NCBI GenBank assembly: GCA_003216295.1
Contig: QCJB01000001.1
Coordinates: 1 to 64,000, forward strand
Direction of reading: 5' to 3'
DNA from: Prochlorococcus sp. AG-402-P16
GTDB taxonomy: Bacteria > Cyanobacteriota > Cyanobacteriia > PCC-6307 > Cyanobiaceae
Length of the DNA: 64,000 nucleotides
Shown here: in pieces, positions 37,771 to 49,026 of the stretch
Layout of the letters: every line of letters starts with the position of its first letter
How positions within the stretch are numbered: position 1 is the first letter of the stretch
The notes under the pieces: generated by a model
Database searches by the model: none
Seen by the model: only the letters and a program-made list of their open reading frames with translations
What the model was told of the DNA's origin: nothing
Made by a program: the position numbers and the translations under genes

Positions 37771-38552
37771 ATACACATCAGTTTGGCACTGTGTATCTTG
37801 TCGGAGCAGGTCCTGGTGATCCCGATTTATTAACAGTTAAAGCGCAAAAACTGATTAGTAAATGTGATGCGCTTGTATACGACTCTTTAGTTCCTGTAGA
37901 GCTACTTGAATTAGTTTCCTCAAATTGTCAACTCCATTCAGTAGGTAAGAGGCGTGGTCATCATTCGGTTCCTCAGAGGACAACGAATGATATTTTGTTT
38001 GATTTAGCAAAGAGTTTTTCTTGTATCGTTAGATTAAAAGGTGGTGATCCATTTTTGTTTGGTAGAGGTGCGGAAGAAGCTTCTTATCTTCATAACAAAG
38101 GGGTTCCAGTACAAGTTGTGCCTGGGGTCACATCTGGTATAGCTGCTCCTGCTTATGTTGGGATACCTATTACTCATAGACTTGCTGGATCTTCAGTCAC
38201 TTTTGTGACTGGACATGAGGGGATTGATAAAAAACGCCCAGCTGTAAATTGGCGGTCTTTAGCGAAATCCAGTGATGGAATCGTTATTTATATGGGTGTT
38301 CATAATTTACAATTTATCTCAGCAGAGTTGATTGCTGGAGGTATGAATCCTGAGACTTCCGCGGCAGTTATTGAGCAGGGTACTGTTATTGGTCAACGTT
38401 ATATTAAGAGCTCTTTGGTAAAGCTTTTTGAGCGAGTTCAAGAAGAAAATTTAAGGTCTCCTGCGATTGTTGTAATAGGTTCAGTTGTGGATTTTCAAAT
38501 AGAAGCTTGCTCTCCAAAGCCAGCTAAAGTGACATTCCCAATTCCTATATAG
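37767..38552 (+). CDS. cobA: uroporphyrinogen-III C-methyltransferase
   Basis: SUMT of 261 residues that makes precorrin-2 with two SAM-dependent methylations, the branch point to siroheme and cobalamin. Seen: VYLVGAGPGDPDLLTVKA, VYDSLV, RLKGGDPFLFGRGAEE, VVPGVTSGIAAPAYVGIPITHR and VIYMGVHNL, all standard. It overlaps the upstream chelatase by ATGA, so the two siroheme steps are translationally coupled. It is divergent as a unit from nirA, which needs siroheme. It converges with pabC. Confidence 0.96.
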   Translation: MNTHQFGTVYLVGAGPGDPDLLTVKAQKLISKCDALVYDSLVPVELLELVSSNCQLHSVGKRRGHHSVPQRTTNDILFDLAKSFSCIVRLKGGDPFLFGRGAEEASYLHNKGVPVQVVPGVTSGIAAPAYVGIPITHRLAGSSVTFVTGHEGIDKKRPAVNWRSLAKSSDGIVIYMGVHNLQFISAELIAGGMNPETSAAVIEQGTVIGQRYIKSSLVKLFERVQEENLRSPAIVVIGSVVDFQIEACSPKPAKVTFPIPI

Positions 38553-38572
38553 GTGGTCTGTCAGATATTAAT

Positions 38573-39400
38573 TTAAATTTTTAATAAACTCAGCCAAAAT
38601 TCTTTGGGGTTAGTTAATATTTTTAATTCTTTTTTGTTTATTTTTTGAATTGGACGACAACCTAAACTATTGATTAAAAACCATTCATCATTATCTTTTG
38701 GTGTGGCTTCAATTATAGCCTGTTTTATTATATTCAAATCAATTCCTCGTTGACGCATTATGCCGAGTAGACAACCACTATTAGATGGTGGAGTTAACCA
38801 ATTATTTTCTCTTTTTACTAATATATTGGCTGTAGTGGCGCAACATATTTCACCTTGACTATTTAATAATAGTGCGTCATTAAAACCTGCATTTTTTGCT
38901 TCTAAGCGTGCTTGAATTCCTTGGTTATAGGAAAATGTTTTGCAAGAACTCAATCGGCTAAAAGAATTTCTTCTTTCAGTTTGGCTAATTATTGTAGATA
39001 TAGAGTCAAAATTTGGTTGATAAGAATCTATCTCTAACCAAAAACTATGAGGGCTTGTCTGACTGATATCTATTCCACGTTGTTCGGATTCTCCTCTGGT
39101 CCAATTAATACGAATGACTCCATTGATGTTATTTAATTGTGCTCGATTAATGCCATCTTCAACGAGTGAAATCAACCATTCTCTTGATGGTGGGGGATTC
39201 ATTTCTAAAATATGTGCACTTTTTTCCCATCTATTTAAATGCTCATTGAGAAGCTGTGGGATTCCATTCAAAATTAAAATTGTTTCAAAGATTCCATCTG
39301 CAAAGTTGAGACCACGATCATTAATTGGCACTTTTAAATCTTTGAAGATTCCCCAGTGACCATTGATCCATCCTAATTTTTTGTTCTTATTTTCAATCAT
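38573..39400 (-). CDS. pabC: aminodeoxychorismate lyase (class IV aminotransferase fold)
   Basis: PLP class IV protein of 275 residues that releases pyruvate from aminodeoxychorismate to give p-aminobenzoate. INDRGLNFADGIFETI, the lysine in CKTFSYNQGIQARLEAKNAG, and NDALLLNSQGEICCATTANI fit PabC rather than branched-chain aminotransferase, given pabB next to it. The ATG at 39398-39400 overlaps the pabB stop as ATGA, so I chose it over an ATG 33 bp upstream inside pabB. Confidence 0.88.
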   Translation of the reverse strand: MIENKNKKLGWINGHWGIFKDLKVPINDRGLNFADGIFETILILNGIPQLLNEHLNRWEKSAHILEMNPPPSREWLISLVEDGINRAQLNNINGVIRINWTRGESEQRGIDISQTSPHSFWLEIDSYQPNFDSISTIISQTERRNSFSRLSSCKTFSYNQGIQARLEAKNAGFNDALLLNSQGEICCATTANILVKRENNWLTPPSNSGCLLGIMRQRGIDLNIIKQAIIEATPKDNDEWFLINSLGCRPIQKINKKELKILTNPKEFWLSLLKI

Positions 39401-40737
39401 GTTAATGCTTTTAAAAGTGGCATTAATTTCCAATTCATTTCTTCAGCTTCCTTTTGACTATCTGAATCTGCAACAATTCCACATCCAGCATGAGCAGTGA
39501 TAGAGGATTCTTTGATCATTAAAGATCGAATAATAATATTGCTATCAAGTACCCCATCCCAATTGATATTTAATATTGATCCACAATATGGACCTCTCGC
39601 TGTTGGTTCAAGTTCATACAATCTTTTACATGCCCTAAGCTTAGGTGCTCCTGTAACTGAACCACCTGGCCAACAGGCTTCCAATAAGTCAACCCAAGTT
39701 TTATTTGTTTTAAGCATACCTTTAACTACTGAAGTTAGATGATGAACTTGAGAATAGCTCTCTAAAACCAATAAATGGGGGACTGTGATGGAACCAGGTT
39801 TGCATACTCTTCCAAGATCATTTCTCAGGAGATCTACAATCATTACATTCTCTGCACGATCTTTAGGACTACAAATAAGTTCTGCTGCCCAATCAGCATC
39901 TTTTTCTGGATCTCTGTCTCTGGGTCTAGTTCCTTTTATTGGTCTTGTTTCGACCTCGCCACTAGGTAACGCTTTTAAAAATCTTTCTGGTGAAGTTGAT
40001 ATAATAGCTTCTCCTTTTGCCATTTGATCACCGATAATTACTCCGGCAAATGGAGCAGGGGAGCATTTTTTAAGTTTTGAATATACGTCTATTGGACGTA
40101 TGGATTCTGGTAATGGGGCTTGGCAAGAGGTAGTTAGATTAGCCTGAAAAATATCACCGTCAGCAATCCATTTTTTGATTTCATCAACTCTTTCGGAATA
40201 TTCTTGATTTGTTAACTTCCAGTCCCAGGAGTCTAGGGGGATACTATGCCTGCGTTCTGTTTGTTTTGTCGCTTTAGTGTCAGTCTTGGAAAGCTTTTGA
40301 TTAAAAGTACTGTTTAAGAAATTTTCCATGATTGATAGGCGCTTTTTATCTTGGCCTTCTAGCCATAGCTCTTTCTTTTGAAGATCAAATTTTAATATAG
40401 GGTCATGAGAGGCTATCCATAAAGTTGCTATAGAACTTGCTTGCCATGGATTTTGTGGCTCTGTCCAAGATGCGGCTTCATAACTCAGCCAACCAGTCCA
40501 ATGCCCTGGCGGTAATTCGCGTAAAATTTTAAAAGGATTTGAATTCTTTTTTGAAATTTCTAATTCTCTAGAACAAAACTGCTCTAAAGGATTAATTCCT
40601 AAGGTGACCCATCGACCTAAATCACTCCCATCGCCATCAAGCCATATAAATCCTGCCTCTCCCCATTTTTCAATCAATTTGTGGGCTACTAACTCAGGTG
40701 ATTCCCACTGACAATGTAGTCGCTTAATGTTATTCAC
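39397..40737 (-). CDS. pabB: aminodeoxychorismate synthase component I
   Basis: Chorismate-using enzyme of 446 residues. The PIKGTRPR motif with its catalytic lysine marks PabB rather than TrpE; ISTSPERFL, DLLRNDLGRVCKPGSI, VHHLTSVVKG, PGGSVTGAPKLRA and the closing AGCGIVADSDS segment are all present. It makes 4-amino-4-deoxychorismate for folate, with a glutamine amidotransferase not found here. It starts with GTG, overlapping the queC stop by one base, and overlaps pabC by four: a tightly coupled run. Confidence 0.95.
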   Translation of the reverse strand: MNNIKRLHCQWESPELVAHKLIEKWGEAGFIWLDGDGSDLGRWVTLGINPLEQFCSRELEISKKNSNPFKILRELPPGHWTGWLSYEAASWTEPQNPWQASSIATLWIASHDPILKFDLQKKELWLEGQDKKRLSIMENFLNSTFNQKLSKTDTKATKQTERRHSIPLDSWDWKLTNQEYSERVDEIKKWIADGDIFQANLTTSCQAPLPESIRPIDVYSKLKKCSPAPFAGVIIGDQMAKGEAIISTSPERFLKALPSGEVETRPIKGTRPRDRDPEKDADWAAELICSPKDRAENVMIVDLLRNDLGRVCKPGSITVPHLLVLESYSQVHHLTSVVKGMLKTNKTWVDLLEACWPGGSVTGAPKLRACKRLYELEPTARGPYCGSILNINWDGVLDSNIIIRSLMIKESSITAHAGCGIVADSDSQKEAEEMNWKLMPLLKALT

Positions 40738-41414
40738 TAGATATATTGACTACATAGATCTTCCCGACCTATTTCTTTTAATGCTTTATCTCTAATACGA
40801 CAACTATCACATCTACCACATGGTTTAGTTCCACCTTGATAGCAACTCCAGGTTTTTTCTATAGGAATTTTTAAGCGTAATGCCTCTCTAAAGATTGTTC
40901 TTTTTTCCCAATCTAGTAGTGGAGCCCAGAGTTTTATACCTTTCCCCTCGCGTCCTACTCTGCTGGATAAGTTAGCTAATTCTTGATATGCCTCTAAATA
41001 ATCCGGTCTACAGTCAGGATATCCAGAATAATCCATTGCATTGATGCCTAATGCTATTCGATTGGCTCCACGAGCTTCTGCAAGACTCAAACCAATAGCA
41101 ATAAAGATAGTGTTTCTTCCTGGAACGTAAGTGTTAGGAATAGTATTTTTTTGTATACCTTTAGTGGGTATTATTTGTGAAGTGTCGGTCAAGGATGATC
41201 CACCCCAAGAAGATAAATCAATCTTGATTGTTATATGATCCTCAAGTTTTAAATCTTTTGCTAAATCTGCTGCTGCTTGTAATTCCTTAAGATGTCGTTG
41301 ACCATAATCAAAGGATAAACCAATTACTTTTTGCCCGGCTTCCATAGCGATACAAGCAGCTGTAGCTGAATCAATTCCTCCGGAAAGCAATGCAATTGTT
41401 GTCTGTTCAATCAT
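40737..41414 (-). CDS. queC: 7-cyano-7-deazaguanine synthase
   Basis: QueC turns 7-carboxy-7-deazaguanine into preQ0 with ammonia and ATP in queuosine synthesis. It is 225 residues. [12 protein letters not shown] (residues 9-20) is the PP-loop, [18 protein letters not shown] is the QueC signature, and four zinc cysteines lie near the C-terminus ([16 protein letters not shown]). It lies 46 bp after queE and overlaps pabB by one base. Confidence 0.97.
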   Translation of the reverse strand: MIEQTTIALLSGGIDSATAACIAMEAGQKVIGLSFDYGQRHLKELQAAADLAKDLKLEDHITIKIDLSSWGGSSLTDTSQIIPTKGIQKNTIPNTYVPGRNTIFIAIGLSLAEARGANRIALGINAMDYSGYPDCRPDYLEAYQELANLSSRVGREGKGIKLWAPLLDWEKRTIFREALRLKIPIEKTWSCYQGGTKPCGRCDSCRIRDKALKEIGREDLCSQYI

Positions 41415-41460
41415 TATTTTTTTTTAATTTAATGAAGCAAAATCTCATTTATCTAGATGG

Positions 41461-42102
41461 TTAGAGTACACCTAGCCATTTGTGTGTTTGTAAACTTAAT
41501 CTCCAATCAGGATTATTTTTTACAAATTTGATTGCGAGTGTTTGCCCCTCTTCATTTTCCCATCCTGCTTGCAAAAATAATTGAGGTTTAATCTTTCCAT
41601 TGTTTTTTATTAAATCAGCCATTTTTTTAGCAAAAAGTAAATCTTCAGTGTTCTGTATAACAACTTTTAATTCTTGGCAAGATAAGAGATTATCAAGGCG
41701 TGGAGGAGAATGCCGTTTAGGAGATAATGTTATCCAATCTGGGTTGCCACTTAGTCTATCAACGCCACTGGTTTCGAGATGAATTGGAATAGATTTTTTC
41801 TCTAGGTTGAGTGTAGATTTTCTAATTTCTCTACATAGATGATCTAAATTATGATGCAATGGCTCACCTCCAGTGATGACAACAAAAGCTGCACCTTCTT
41901 TTTGGGCTTTGGCTGTGCTAATTGATAAATCTATCAAACTTTGTTGTGGATGAAGTTCGGAATTCCATGAATTTTTCGTATCACACCAGGGACATCCAAC
42001 TTTACAACTAGCTAATCTGATGAAGTAAGCGCTTCTACCAGCATGTTCTCCTTCTCCTTGTAGAGAATGAAAACATTCCACTACTGGTAGAGATGGTTCC
42101 AT
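41461..42102 (-). CDS. queE: 7-carboxy-7-deazaguanine synthase
   Basis: Radical-SAM enzyme of 213 residues. The cluster motif is CKVGCPWC with cysteines at 33, 37 and 40 (CxxxCxxC). The N-terminal ECFHSLQGEGEHAGRSAYFIRL is typical of QueE, and VVITGGEPLHH binds SAM. It produces the substrate of QueC, encoded just downstream. The ATG directly follows the pyrG stop codon, so pyrG-queE-queC-pabB-pabC appear to be one transcript. Confidence 0.96.
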   Translation of the reverse strand: MEPSLPVVECFHSLQGEGEHAGRSAYFIRLASCKVGCPWCDTKNSWNSELHPQQSLIDLSISTAKAQKEGAAFVVITGGEPLHHNLDHLCREIRKSTLNLEKKSIPIHLETSGVDRLSGNPDWITLSPKRHSPPRLDNLLSCQELKVVIQNTEDLLFAKKMADLIKNNGKIKPQLFLQAGWENEEGQTLAIKFVKNNPDWRLSLQTHKWLGVL

Positions 42103-43770
<1,668 letters not shown>

Positions 43771-43873
43771 TTACTTTTCAATCATTCTTTAAGCTACCTT
43801 GATCCAGCTAAACGCCAAGGAATTTACATATTTTCTCTTTAGGATAATGTTTTTGCAGCTAATTTCTATCAAT

Positions 43874-45694
43874 TCAATCAGGTTCTATCCAAGTCGAGGC
43901 TATATGGAGGTCTTCTAATTGCTTATTTTCTACTGATGCAGGGGCTTTAGCCATGGAACAACGGGCTTGTTGGGTTTTTGGAAAGGCAATAGTATCTCTA
44001 ATTGAATCTTCATTGGCTAAAAGCATAACTATTCTGTCAAGTCCAAATGCAATCCCACCATGTGGAGGAGCACCCATTGAAAGTGCATCAATTAAAAAAC
44101 CGAATTGCTCTTCTGCTTCATTGCTAGATAGACCAATTATTTCAAGTACAGTTTTTTGAAGTTCCGAGTTGTGAATTCTTAATGATCCTCCACCAATTTC
44201 TAGTCCATTTAGCACTAGATCATACGCTTGAGCCTTTGACCTGGGTAATTTGTCTTTCCATAAGTTTTCTGATTCACCAATATCTTCAGGCTTTGGAGCG
44301 CAGAAGGGATGATGAATTGCTTCCAGACGATTTTCATCAGAATTGAATTCAAACATAGGAAAATCAGTGACCCAAAGAAAATCCCATTGTGTTTCTAGTC
44401 CGTTGTCGAAAATGATTTTTAGATCTTGAGCTATAAATTGACGAACTCTATCTAAGGTTCTATTAACAATATTTGTGGGTCCTGCACCAAAAAGGATTAG
44501 ATCACCAGCTTTCGCTTTGGTTTTTGATAGGAGTTCTTTGATTTGTGAGGTAGTTAAATTATCTTTTATGGCTCCAATAGTATCGACTTCTTCATTATCT
44601 CTAACTCTAATAAATGCTAGCCCGCCAGCGCCAGCCTTTTGGGCTTCACTAAAAATATCTCCGCCTGGTTTTATTCTTACATTACTAATTGAATTATTTC
44701 CGTCCTCAATCGTGATGCATTTGACGCATCCACCCGAAGAGATAGCATTTGAAAAAACTTTAAAACCACTTTTGGAGAATAAATCACTTGTTTCAACAAG
44801 CTCCATACCATAGCGAGTATCAGGTCTGTCAGTACCAAATCGATCCATAGCTTCTTGCCAAGTCATCCTCGGAAAGGGAGTTGGAAGGTCAATTCCTTTA
44901 ATTTTCTTCCATATATTTACGATCAACTTTTCATTTAATTCAATGATCTCGTTCTCCTCCATAAAACTCATTTCAATATCTAATTGAGTAAATTCTGGTT
45001 GCCTATCTGCTCGCAAATCTTCATCACGAAAACACCTTGCAACTTGGTAATAACGTTCTATTCCGCCAACCATCAATAATTGTTTAAATAATTGTGGTGA
45101 TTGTGGTAGAGCAAAAAATTCTCCACCACAAACTCGTGAGGGAACTAAGTAGTCTCTTGCTCCTTCAGGAGTTGATCTTGTTAAAACAGGCGTTTCAACT
45201 TCTATAAAACCTTCATTTTCAAGAAAACTTCTAGCGGCTTTGACAGTGTTATGTCTCAATCGAAGATTATTATTCATTCTCTCTCTTCTGAGATCTAAAT
45301 ATCTATGTCTTAGCCTGATTTCTTCTTTGACATTCTCCTCATCATGAATTGAAACTGAGAAAGGTAGCGTAGTACTTACTTCATTGAGGATTGTTATCCT
45401 CTCAGCTAAAACTTCTATAGAACCTGTTGGGATTTTTGTATTCAGAGCTTCTTCAGGTCTTGCCCTAACTAATCCATTGATTTGAAGAACAGACTCATTT
45501 CTAAGACTTTCCGCTGTGCTAAAAAGCTCTTCTCCTTGATCTGGGTCAACTGTGATTTGAATAGTTCCAGAGCGGTCTCTTAGATCTATAAAAATTACCC
45601 CGCCGTGATCTCTTCTGCGATCAACCCAACCACAGAGTTGAACATTTGCGCCTATTGCGGAAGCTCTTATTTCTCCGCAAGTCTTATTGCGCAT
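43874..45694 (-). CDS. aspS: aspartyl-tRNA synthetase
   Basis: Class II synthetase of 606 residues, bacterial type with the GAD insertion. An OB-fold anticodon domain ([24 protein letters not shown]) is followed by motif 1, motif 2 ([21 protein letters not shown]) and motif 3 ([14 protein letters not shown]). I chose the ATG giving [12 protein letters not shown]; twelve further in-frame codons upstream (to 45730) look non-homologous. It lies 103 bp upstream of pyrG on the same strand and 74 bp after the gcvT stop. Confidence 0.96.
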   Translation of the reverse strand: MRNKTCGEIRASAIGANVQLCGWVDRRRDHGGVIFIDLRDRSGTIQITVDPDQGEELFSTAESLRNESVLQINGLVRARPEEALNTKIPTGSIEVLAERITILNEVSTTLPFSVSIHDEENVKEEIRLRHRYLDLRRERMNNNLRLRHNTVKAARSFLENEGFIEVETPVLTRSTPEGARDYLVPSRVCGGEFFALPQSPQLFKQLLMVGGIERYYQVARCFRDEDLRADRQPEFTQLDIEMSFMEENEIIELNEKLIVNIWKKIKGIDLPTPFPRMTWQEAMDRFGTDRPDTRYGMELVETSDLFSKSGFKVFSNAISSGGCVKCITIEDGNNSISNVRIKPGGDIFSEAQKAGAGGLAFIRVRDNEEVDTIGAIKDNLTTSQIKELLSKTKAKAGDLILFGAGPTNIVNRTLDRVRQFIAQDLKIIFDNGLETQWDFLWVTDFPMFEFNSDENRLEAIHHPFCAPKPEDIGESENLWKDKLPRSKAQAYDLVLNGLEIGGGSLRIHNSELQKTVLEIIGLSSNEAEEQFGFLIDALSMGAPPHGGIAFGLDRIVMLLANEDSIRDTIAFPKTQQARCSMAKAPASVENKQLEDLHIASTWIEPD

Positions 45695-45768
45695 GGAATT
45701 CTTAATCATCATGAATAATGAGTTTCCCATAAAGACCGGCTTTTATGCACAACACAGTTTCTACTTGC

Positions 45769-46887
45769 TCAAAAACTTTTTTTATAGAAAGGTCGCTTGA
45801 CGACAGTTGCAGCATGTTTTTTCCCTCTTATTTCTATTTCTAATTGAGTATTTACCTTTGCTATTTCGCTTGGAATATAAGCAAGAGCTATGGGTTCTTT
45901 CAATGTGGGAGACCAAGTTCCGCTAGTAACTATGCCAACATTTTTTTCATTGTATAAAACTGGATATCCTTTTCTAGCAATTCCTCTATTTTGAAGTTTG
46001 ATACCAACAAGTTTTTTGCGAGTTCCTTCTTTGGCCTGTTTTTCTAGCGCTTTTCTACCTATAAAATCATGAGGCATTTCTAGATGAACTAGCCACCCTA
46101 AACCAGCCTCGAAGGGCGTTGTATCTAAGTTGATATCGTTTCCATACAAGTGCATTGAAGCCTCGAGTCGCAGAGTATCTCTTGCCCCTAAACCACAGGG
46201 GGTTACTGCCGCTTGAATTAGCTTCTTCCAAATTGATCTAGCTGTGTCTGCCGATGATAAAAATTCGAAACCTTCTTCTCCTGTATAACCTGTTCTTGCA
46301 ATAAAAATTGAATCTTCTGAGTTAATCAGATTGGGATTTGATCTAATAGTTCTATGTCCAAAACGAGGTAAATCTGATAAAGGTTCTTTTAGAATATTTT
46401 CCAATGTACTGATTGATTGTGGTCCTTGTATTGCTATTAGTGCACCTTCAGGCATAAACTCCGAAATTTTGATATCGGATTTAGAAAGATTTAAATTCAA
46501 CCATTCAATGTCTGATTCTTTTCTTGCGGCATTAATTACTATAAGTATAGTTTCTTCTTTTGAATCTAAGCTCCCTTGATCATAAATGATTAGATCGTCT
46601 TGAATCCCCCCATTTTCTTTTAAAAGAACTGTATAACATGCTTCACCAGGCCCGATTCGAAACACGTCTGAAGGAACTAAATTTTGCAATGCATTCTTGA
46701 TATTTTTACCTTTTAATTGCACAACTCCCATGTGAGATATGTCGAACATCCCAACGTTTTGTCGTACTGCATTGTGTTCTTTTATTAGTCCAGAAAAACT
46801 GACAGGCATTTCCCAGTTCGCAAAAGGGACCATTTTCCCTCCTAATTCTTGGCATTCTTTATAAAGAGGAGTTTGCAGTAATTTCAT
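45769..46887 (-). CDS. gcvT: glycine cleavage system T protein
   Basis: Aminomethyltransferase of 372 residues that transfers the methylene group to tetrahydrofolate. Seen: TPLYKECQELGGKMVPFANWEMPV, NVGMFDISHMG, the GYTGEEGFEF motif, GLGARDTLRLEASMHLYGND and RKGYPV. Here it is not next to gcvH or gcvP. I looked for a glycine riboswitch in the 128 bp before it and saw none. Confidence 0.97.
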   Translation of the reverse strand: MKLLQTPLYKECQELGGKMVPFANWEMPVSFSGLIKEHNAVRQNVGMFDISHMGVVQLKGKNIKNALQNLVPSDVFRIGPGEACYTVLLKENGGIQDDLIIYDQGSLDSKEETILIVINAARKESDIEWLNLNLSKSDIKISEFMPEGALIAIQGPQSISTLENILKEPLSDLPRFGHRTIRSNPNLINSEDSIFIARTGYTGEEGFEFLSSADTARSIWKKLIQAAVTPCGLGARDTLRLEASMHLYGNDINLDTTPFEAGLGWLVHLEMPHDFIGRKALEKQAKEGTRKKLVGIKLQNRGIARKGYPVLYNEKNVGIVTSGTWSPTLKEPIALAYIPSEIAKVNTQLEIEIRGKKHAATVVKRPFYKKSF

Positions 46888-47015
46888 TTTTGGCTGAACA
46901 GTACAGAGAAATTCACTAGTAATAACGAGAATCTAAAAGAATTTCTAAGACTAAATTTAATGCTTTGTGGTTCGATACGGAAAGTTTTACTAATCTATGA
47001 GTCTTGGTTAATGAC

Positions 47016-47243
47016 ATGATGACTGCGCAAAGAAGTTGTAGGGGCTGTAATCAGTGTGTTTCAAGCCATTTTGATTTGTTTTCATGGTGCAAACTTAGAA
47101 AGATAAAAATTCATTATGAGATCTCTACATTTGTTTCTTGTTGTCATTGGATAAAAAAAGAACCCAATTTACCAAAGATTTCTAAAAAGTTTGTTCATCA
47201 ACAACTCGATTTTGGAAAAGTATTAGTTTCGAATGAGAATTAA
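47016..47243 (+). CDS. small cysteine-rich protein, unknown
   Basis: Protein of 75 residues with cysteines at 8, 11, 14, 25, 42 and 43 and histidines at 18, 33 and 44 (SCRGCNQCVSSHFDLFSWC, then FVSCCHW), a spacing that suggests a zinc or iron-sulfur site. The C-terminal part is Lys-rich and probably flexible. I have not recognised the family, but the ordered core argues for a real gene. Starts possible at TTG 47004, ATG 47016 or ATG 47019. It is divergent from gcvT and convergent with speB. Confidence 0.6.
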   Translation: MMTAQRSCRGCNQCVSSHFDLFSWCKLRKIKIHYEISTFVSCCHWIKKEPNLPKISKKFVHQQLDFGKVLVSNEN

Positions 47244-47259
47244 TTTGAATTCATCGGGA

Positions 47260-48153
47260 TTATTTGTCTAATAACATAATTAGTGAACGTATAACTTTTG
47301 CAGCCAGGATACTGCTAATGCCTGAATTATCTAATTTGGGAGATAGTTCAACTACATCAGCACCAATTAAGTTATGAGACTTAAGAACATCTATTATTGT
47401 TGCAAAATCTCTCCAGTAATAGCCTCCAGGTTCGGGGGTTCCTGTCCCAGGCATTATAGATGGATCAAACCAATCTAAATCAAAAGTTAAATAGATTGGT
47501 GTTCCTTTAAAACTTTCTAGAGCTTCCTCTAAATATTTTGCCTTCTCACCTACCGAATGTTGAATTAAACTTTTAGAGTTTTTCATTTCAATAAATTCTG
47601 ATTTAGTCCCACTTCTTATTCCTATTTGAAAGATTTTTTTGCTAGGCAGTATTTCTATACATCTTTTCATAGTACATGCATGACTAAACTTACTACCTAA
47701 CCATTCATCTCTGAGATCTGCATGAGCATCTAATTGAATCAGAATTAATTCAGGATAATTAGTAATAATTGATTTAATAACGCCGCTAGTTATTGAATGC
47801 TCGCCTCCAATAATAAGAGGTTTTAAATTATTGTTAAGTAAAATATTTGTCGCATCTCGGACATGATCAATTATTAATTTTGCATCTCCAATTGGAACAT
47901 CTAATGAACCTATATCAGCAAAGTTTATATCCTCTAAATCTAAATTTAATTGAGGACAATATGTTTCAATTCCATAACTATCTTCTCTAATGGCTGAAGG
48001 ACCGAATCTTGAGCCAGGTCTAAAGCAACAAGTTCCATCATAAGGGACACCTAAAAGAGAAACTTTGCATTGATCTATGCTTCTTTGTGCGCCCATAAAT
48101 ATTGCACCATCGTTATTAAATAGTGAGAAATCTTGCAGGTTGGAGTTGGTCAT
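47260..48153 (-). CDS. speB: agmatinase / ureohydrolase family protein
   Basis: Arginase-family enzyme of 297 residues with all manganese motifs: GGEHSI, QLDAHADLRDEW, the SHACTMKR segment, and TFDLDWFDPSIMPGTGTPEPGG. The bacterial agmatinase reading (agmatine to putrescine plus urea) is supported by coupling to speE: its ATG overlaps the spermidine synthase stop by ATGA. Related substrates such as guanidinobutyrate or guanidine cannot be excluded. Confidence 0.92.
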   Translation of the reverse strand: MTNSNLQDFSLFNNDGAIFMGAQRSIDQCKVSLLGVPYDGTCCFRPGSRFGPSAIREDSYGIETYCPQLNLDLEDINFADIGSLDVPIGDAKLIIDHVRDATNILLNNNLKPLIIGGEHSITSGVIKSIITNYPELILIQLDAHADLRDEWLGSKFSHACTMKRCIEILPSKKIFQIGIRSGTKSEFIEMKNSKSLIQHSVGEKAKYLEEALESFKGTPIYLTFDLDWFDPSIMPGTGTPEPGGYYWRDFATIIDVLKSHNLIGADVVELSPKLDNSGISSILAAKVIRSLIMLLDK

Positions 48154-49016
48154 TTGTTTGCTAGTTCTCTTTTTATGAATGCTGGAATAGTATTAAATGC
48201 ACCTTTTTGCCATTGCTCACTCCATATCAGACATTTGTCAGATATTTCTTTTACTCGACTTTCTATAGGATTCATATATGTTGGCTTTTCCATAGATGCA
48301 AATGTCCAACTCCATAAACCGCTTGGATATATAGATACTGATCCATACATAGGATCTGCATAATCAAATATTTGACGCAGAATTTTGATAATATCTAAGT
48401 GAATTTGATGAAAAGATTCTGGTGATTCACTTTGTGTCGCTAAAATTCCTTCTTGTTTAAGTATTCGCTTGCAATCTTTAAGAAAAGAATATTTGTATAG
48501 CTCTTTTGATGGCCCAATAGGATCTGCTCCATCAATAATAATGACATCGTAAGAATTATCTTTTGTATTTTTTACCCAATCAATTCCATTTTTTACTTTT
48601 AAATTTAATCTTGAATCTGACCATGCATTTCCACCAATTTTAGGTAAATACTCTTTACTTAATTCAATAACTCTTATATCGATTTCAATCAAATCAACAG
48701 ATTTAACCTCGTGATATCTTAAACATTCTCTCGCACTACCGCCATCACCTCCACCAATAATTAAAATATTTTCTATTTTTTTAGAACCACATAAAGCAGG
48801 ATGAATAAGAGATTCATGATAATATTGTTCATTTTTTTCTGCTGTCATCCAACAATCATCAAGCAATAATGCTTTTCCATACCTTTTGGTTTCATATATA
48901 GTAATTTTTTGAAAAGGGGTAGACTCTTCTAATATCAATTTTCCTTCTAGACCATATCTAACGCCTTGATGATATTCATCGATCCAATTAATTTCTTCCT
49001 TGAATGCTTTTTTCAT
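48150..49016 (-). CDS. speE: spermidine synthase
   Basis: Aminopropyltransferase of 288 residues. YGKALLLDDCWMTAEKNEQYYHESLIHPAL and LIIGGGDGGSARECLRY form the binding site for decarboxylated SAM, and DVIIIDGADPIGPSKELY supplies the catalytic aspartate. Coupled to speB by a 4-bp overlap and 10 bp after mazG, it gives a putrescine-to-spermidine unit. Confidence 0.96.
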   Translation of the reverse strand: MKKAFKEEINWIDEYHQGVRYGLEGKLILEESTPFQKITIYETKRYGKALLLDDCWMTAEKNEQYYHESLIHPALCGSKKIENILIIGGGDGGSARECLRYHEVKSVDLIEIDIRVIELSKEYLPKIGGNAWSDSRLNLKVKNGIDWVKNTKDNSYDVIIIDGADPIGPSKELYKYSFLKDCKRILKQEGILATQSESPESFHQIHLDIIKILRQIFDYADPMYGSVSIYPSGLWSWTFASMEKPTYMNPIESRVKEISDKCLIWSEQWQKGAFNTIPAFIKRELANK

Positions 49017-49026
49017 GATTATAATA

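Noticed and set aside
31399-38552. Mobile genomic island carrying nitrite genes
   Set aside because: Despite the duplication, there is no integrase, transposase, tRNA boundary or clear composition shift, so recent transfer is not supported here.
39397-40737. Anthranilate synthase TrpE
   Set aside because: The PIKGTRPR motif and coupling to pabC fit PabB; TrpE normally lacks this lysine motif.
45695-45730. Twelve-codon extension of aspS
   Set aside because: The extension has no similarity to AspRS N-termini and the inner ATG gives the normal opening.
46888-47015. Possible glycine riboswitch before gcvT
   Set aside because: The gap is only 128 bp and AT-rich; I could not find the conserved tandem aptamer cores, so I do not report one.
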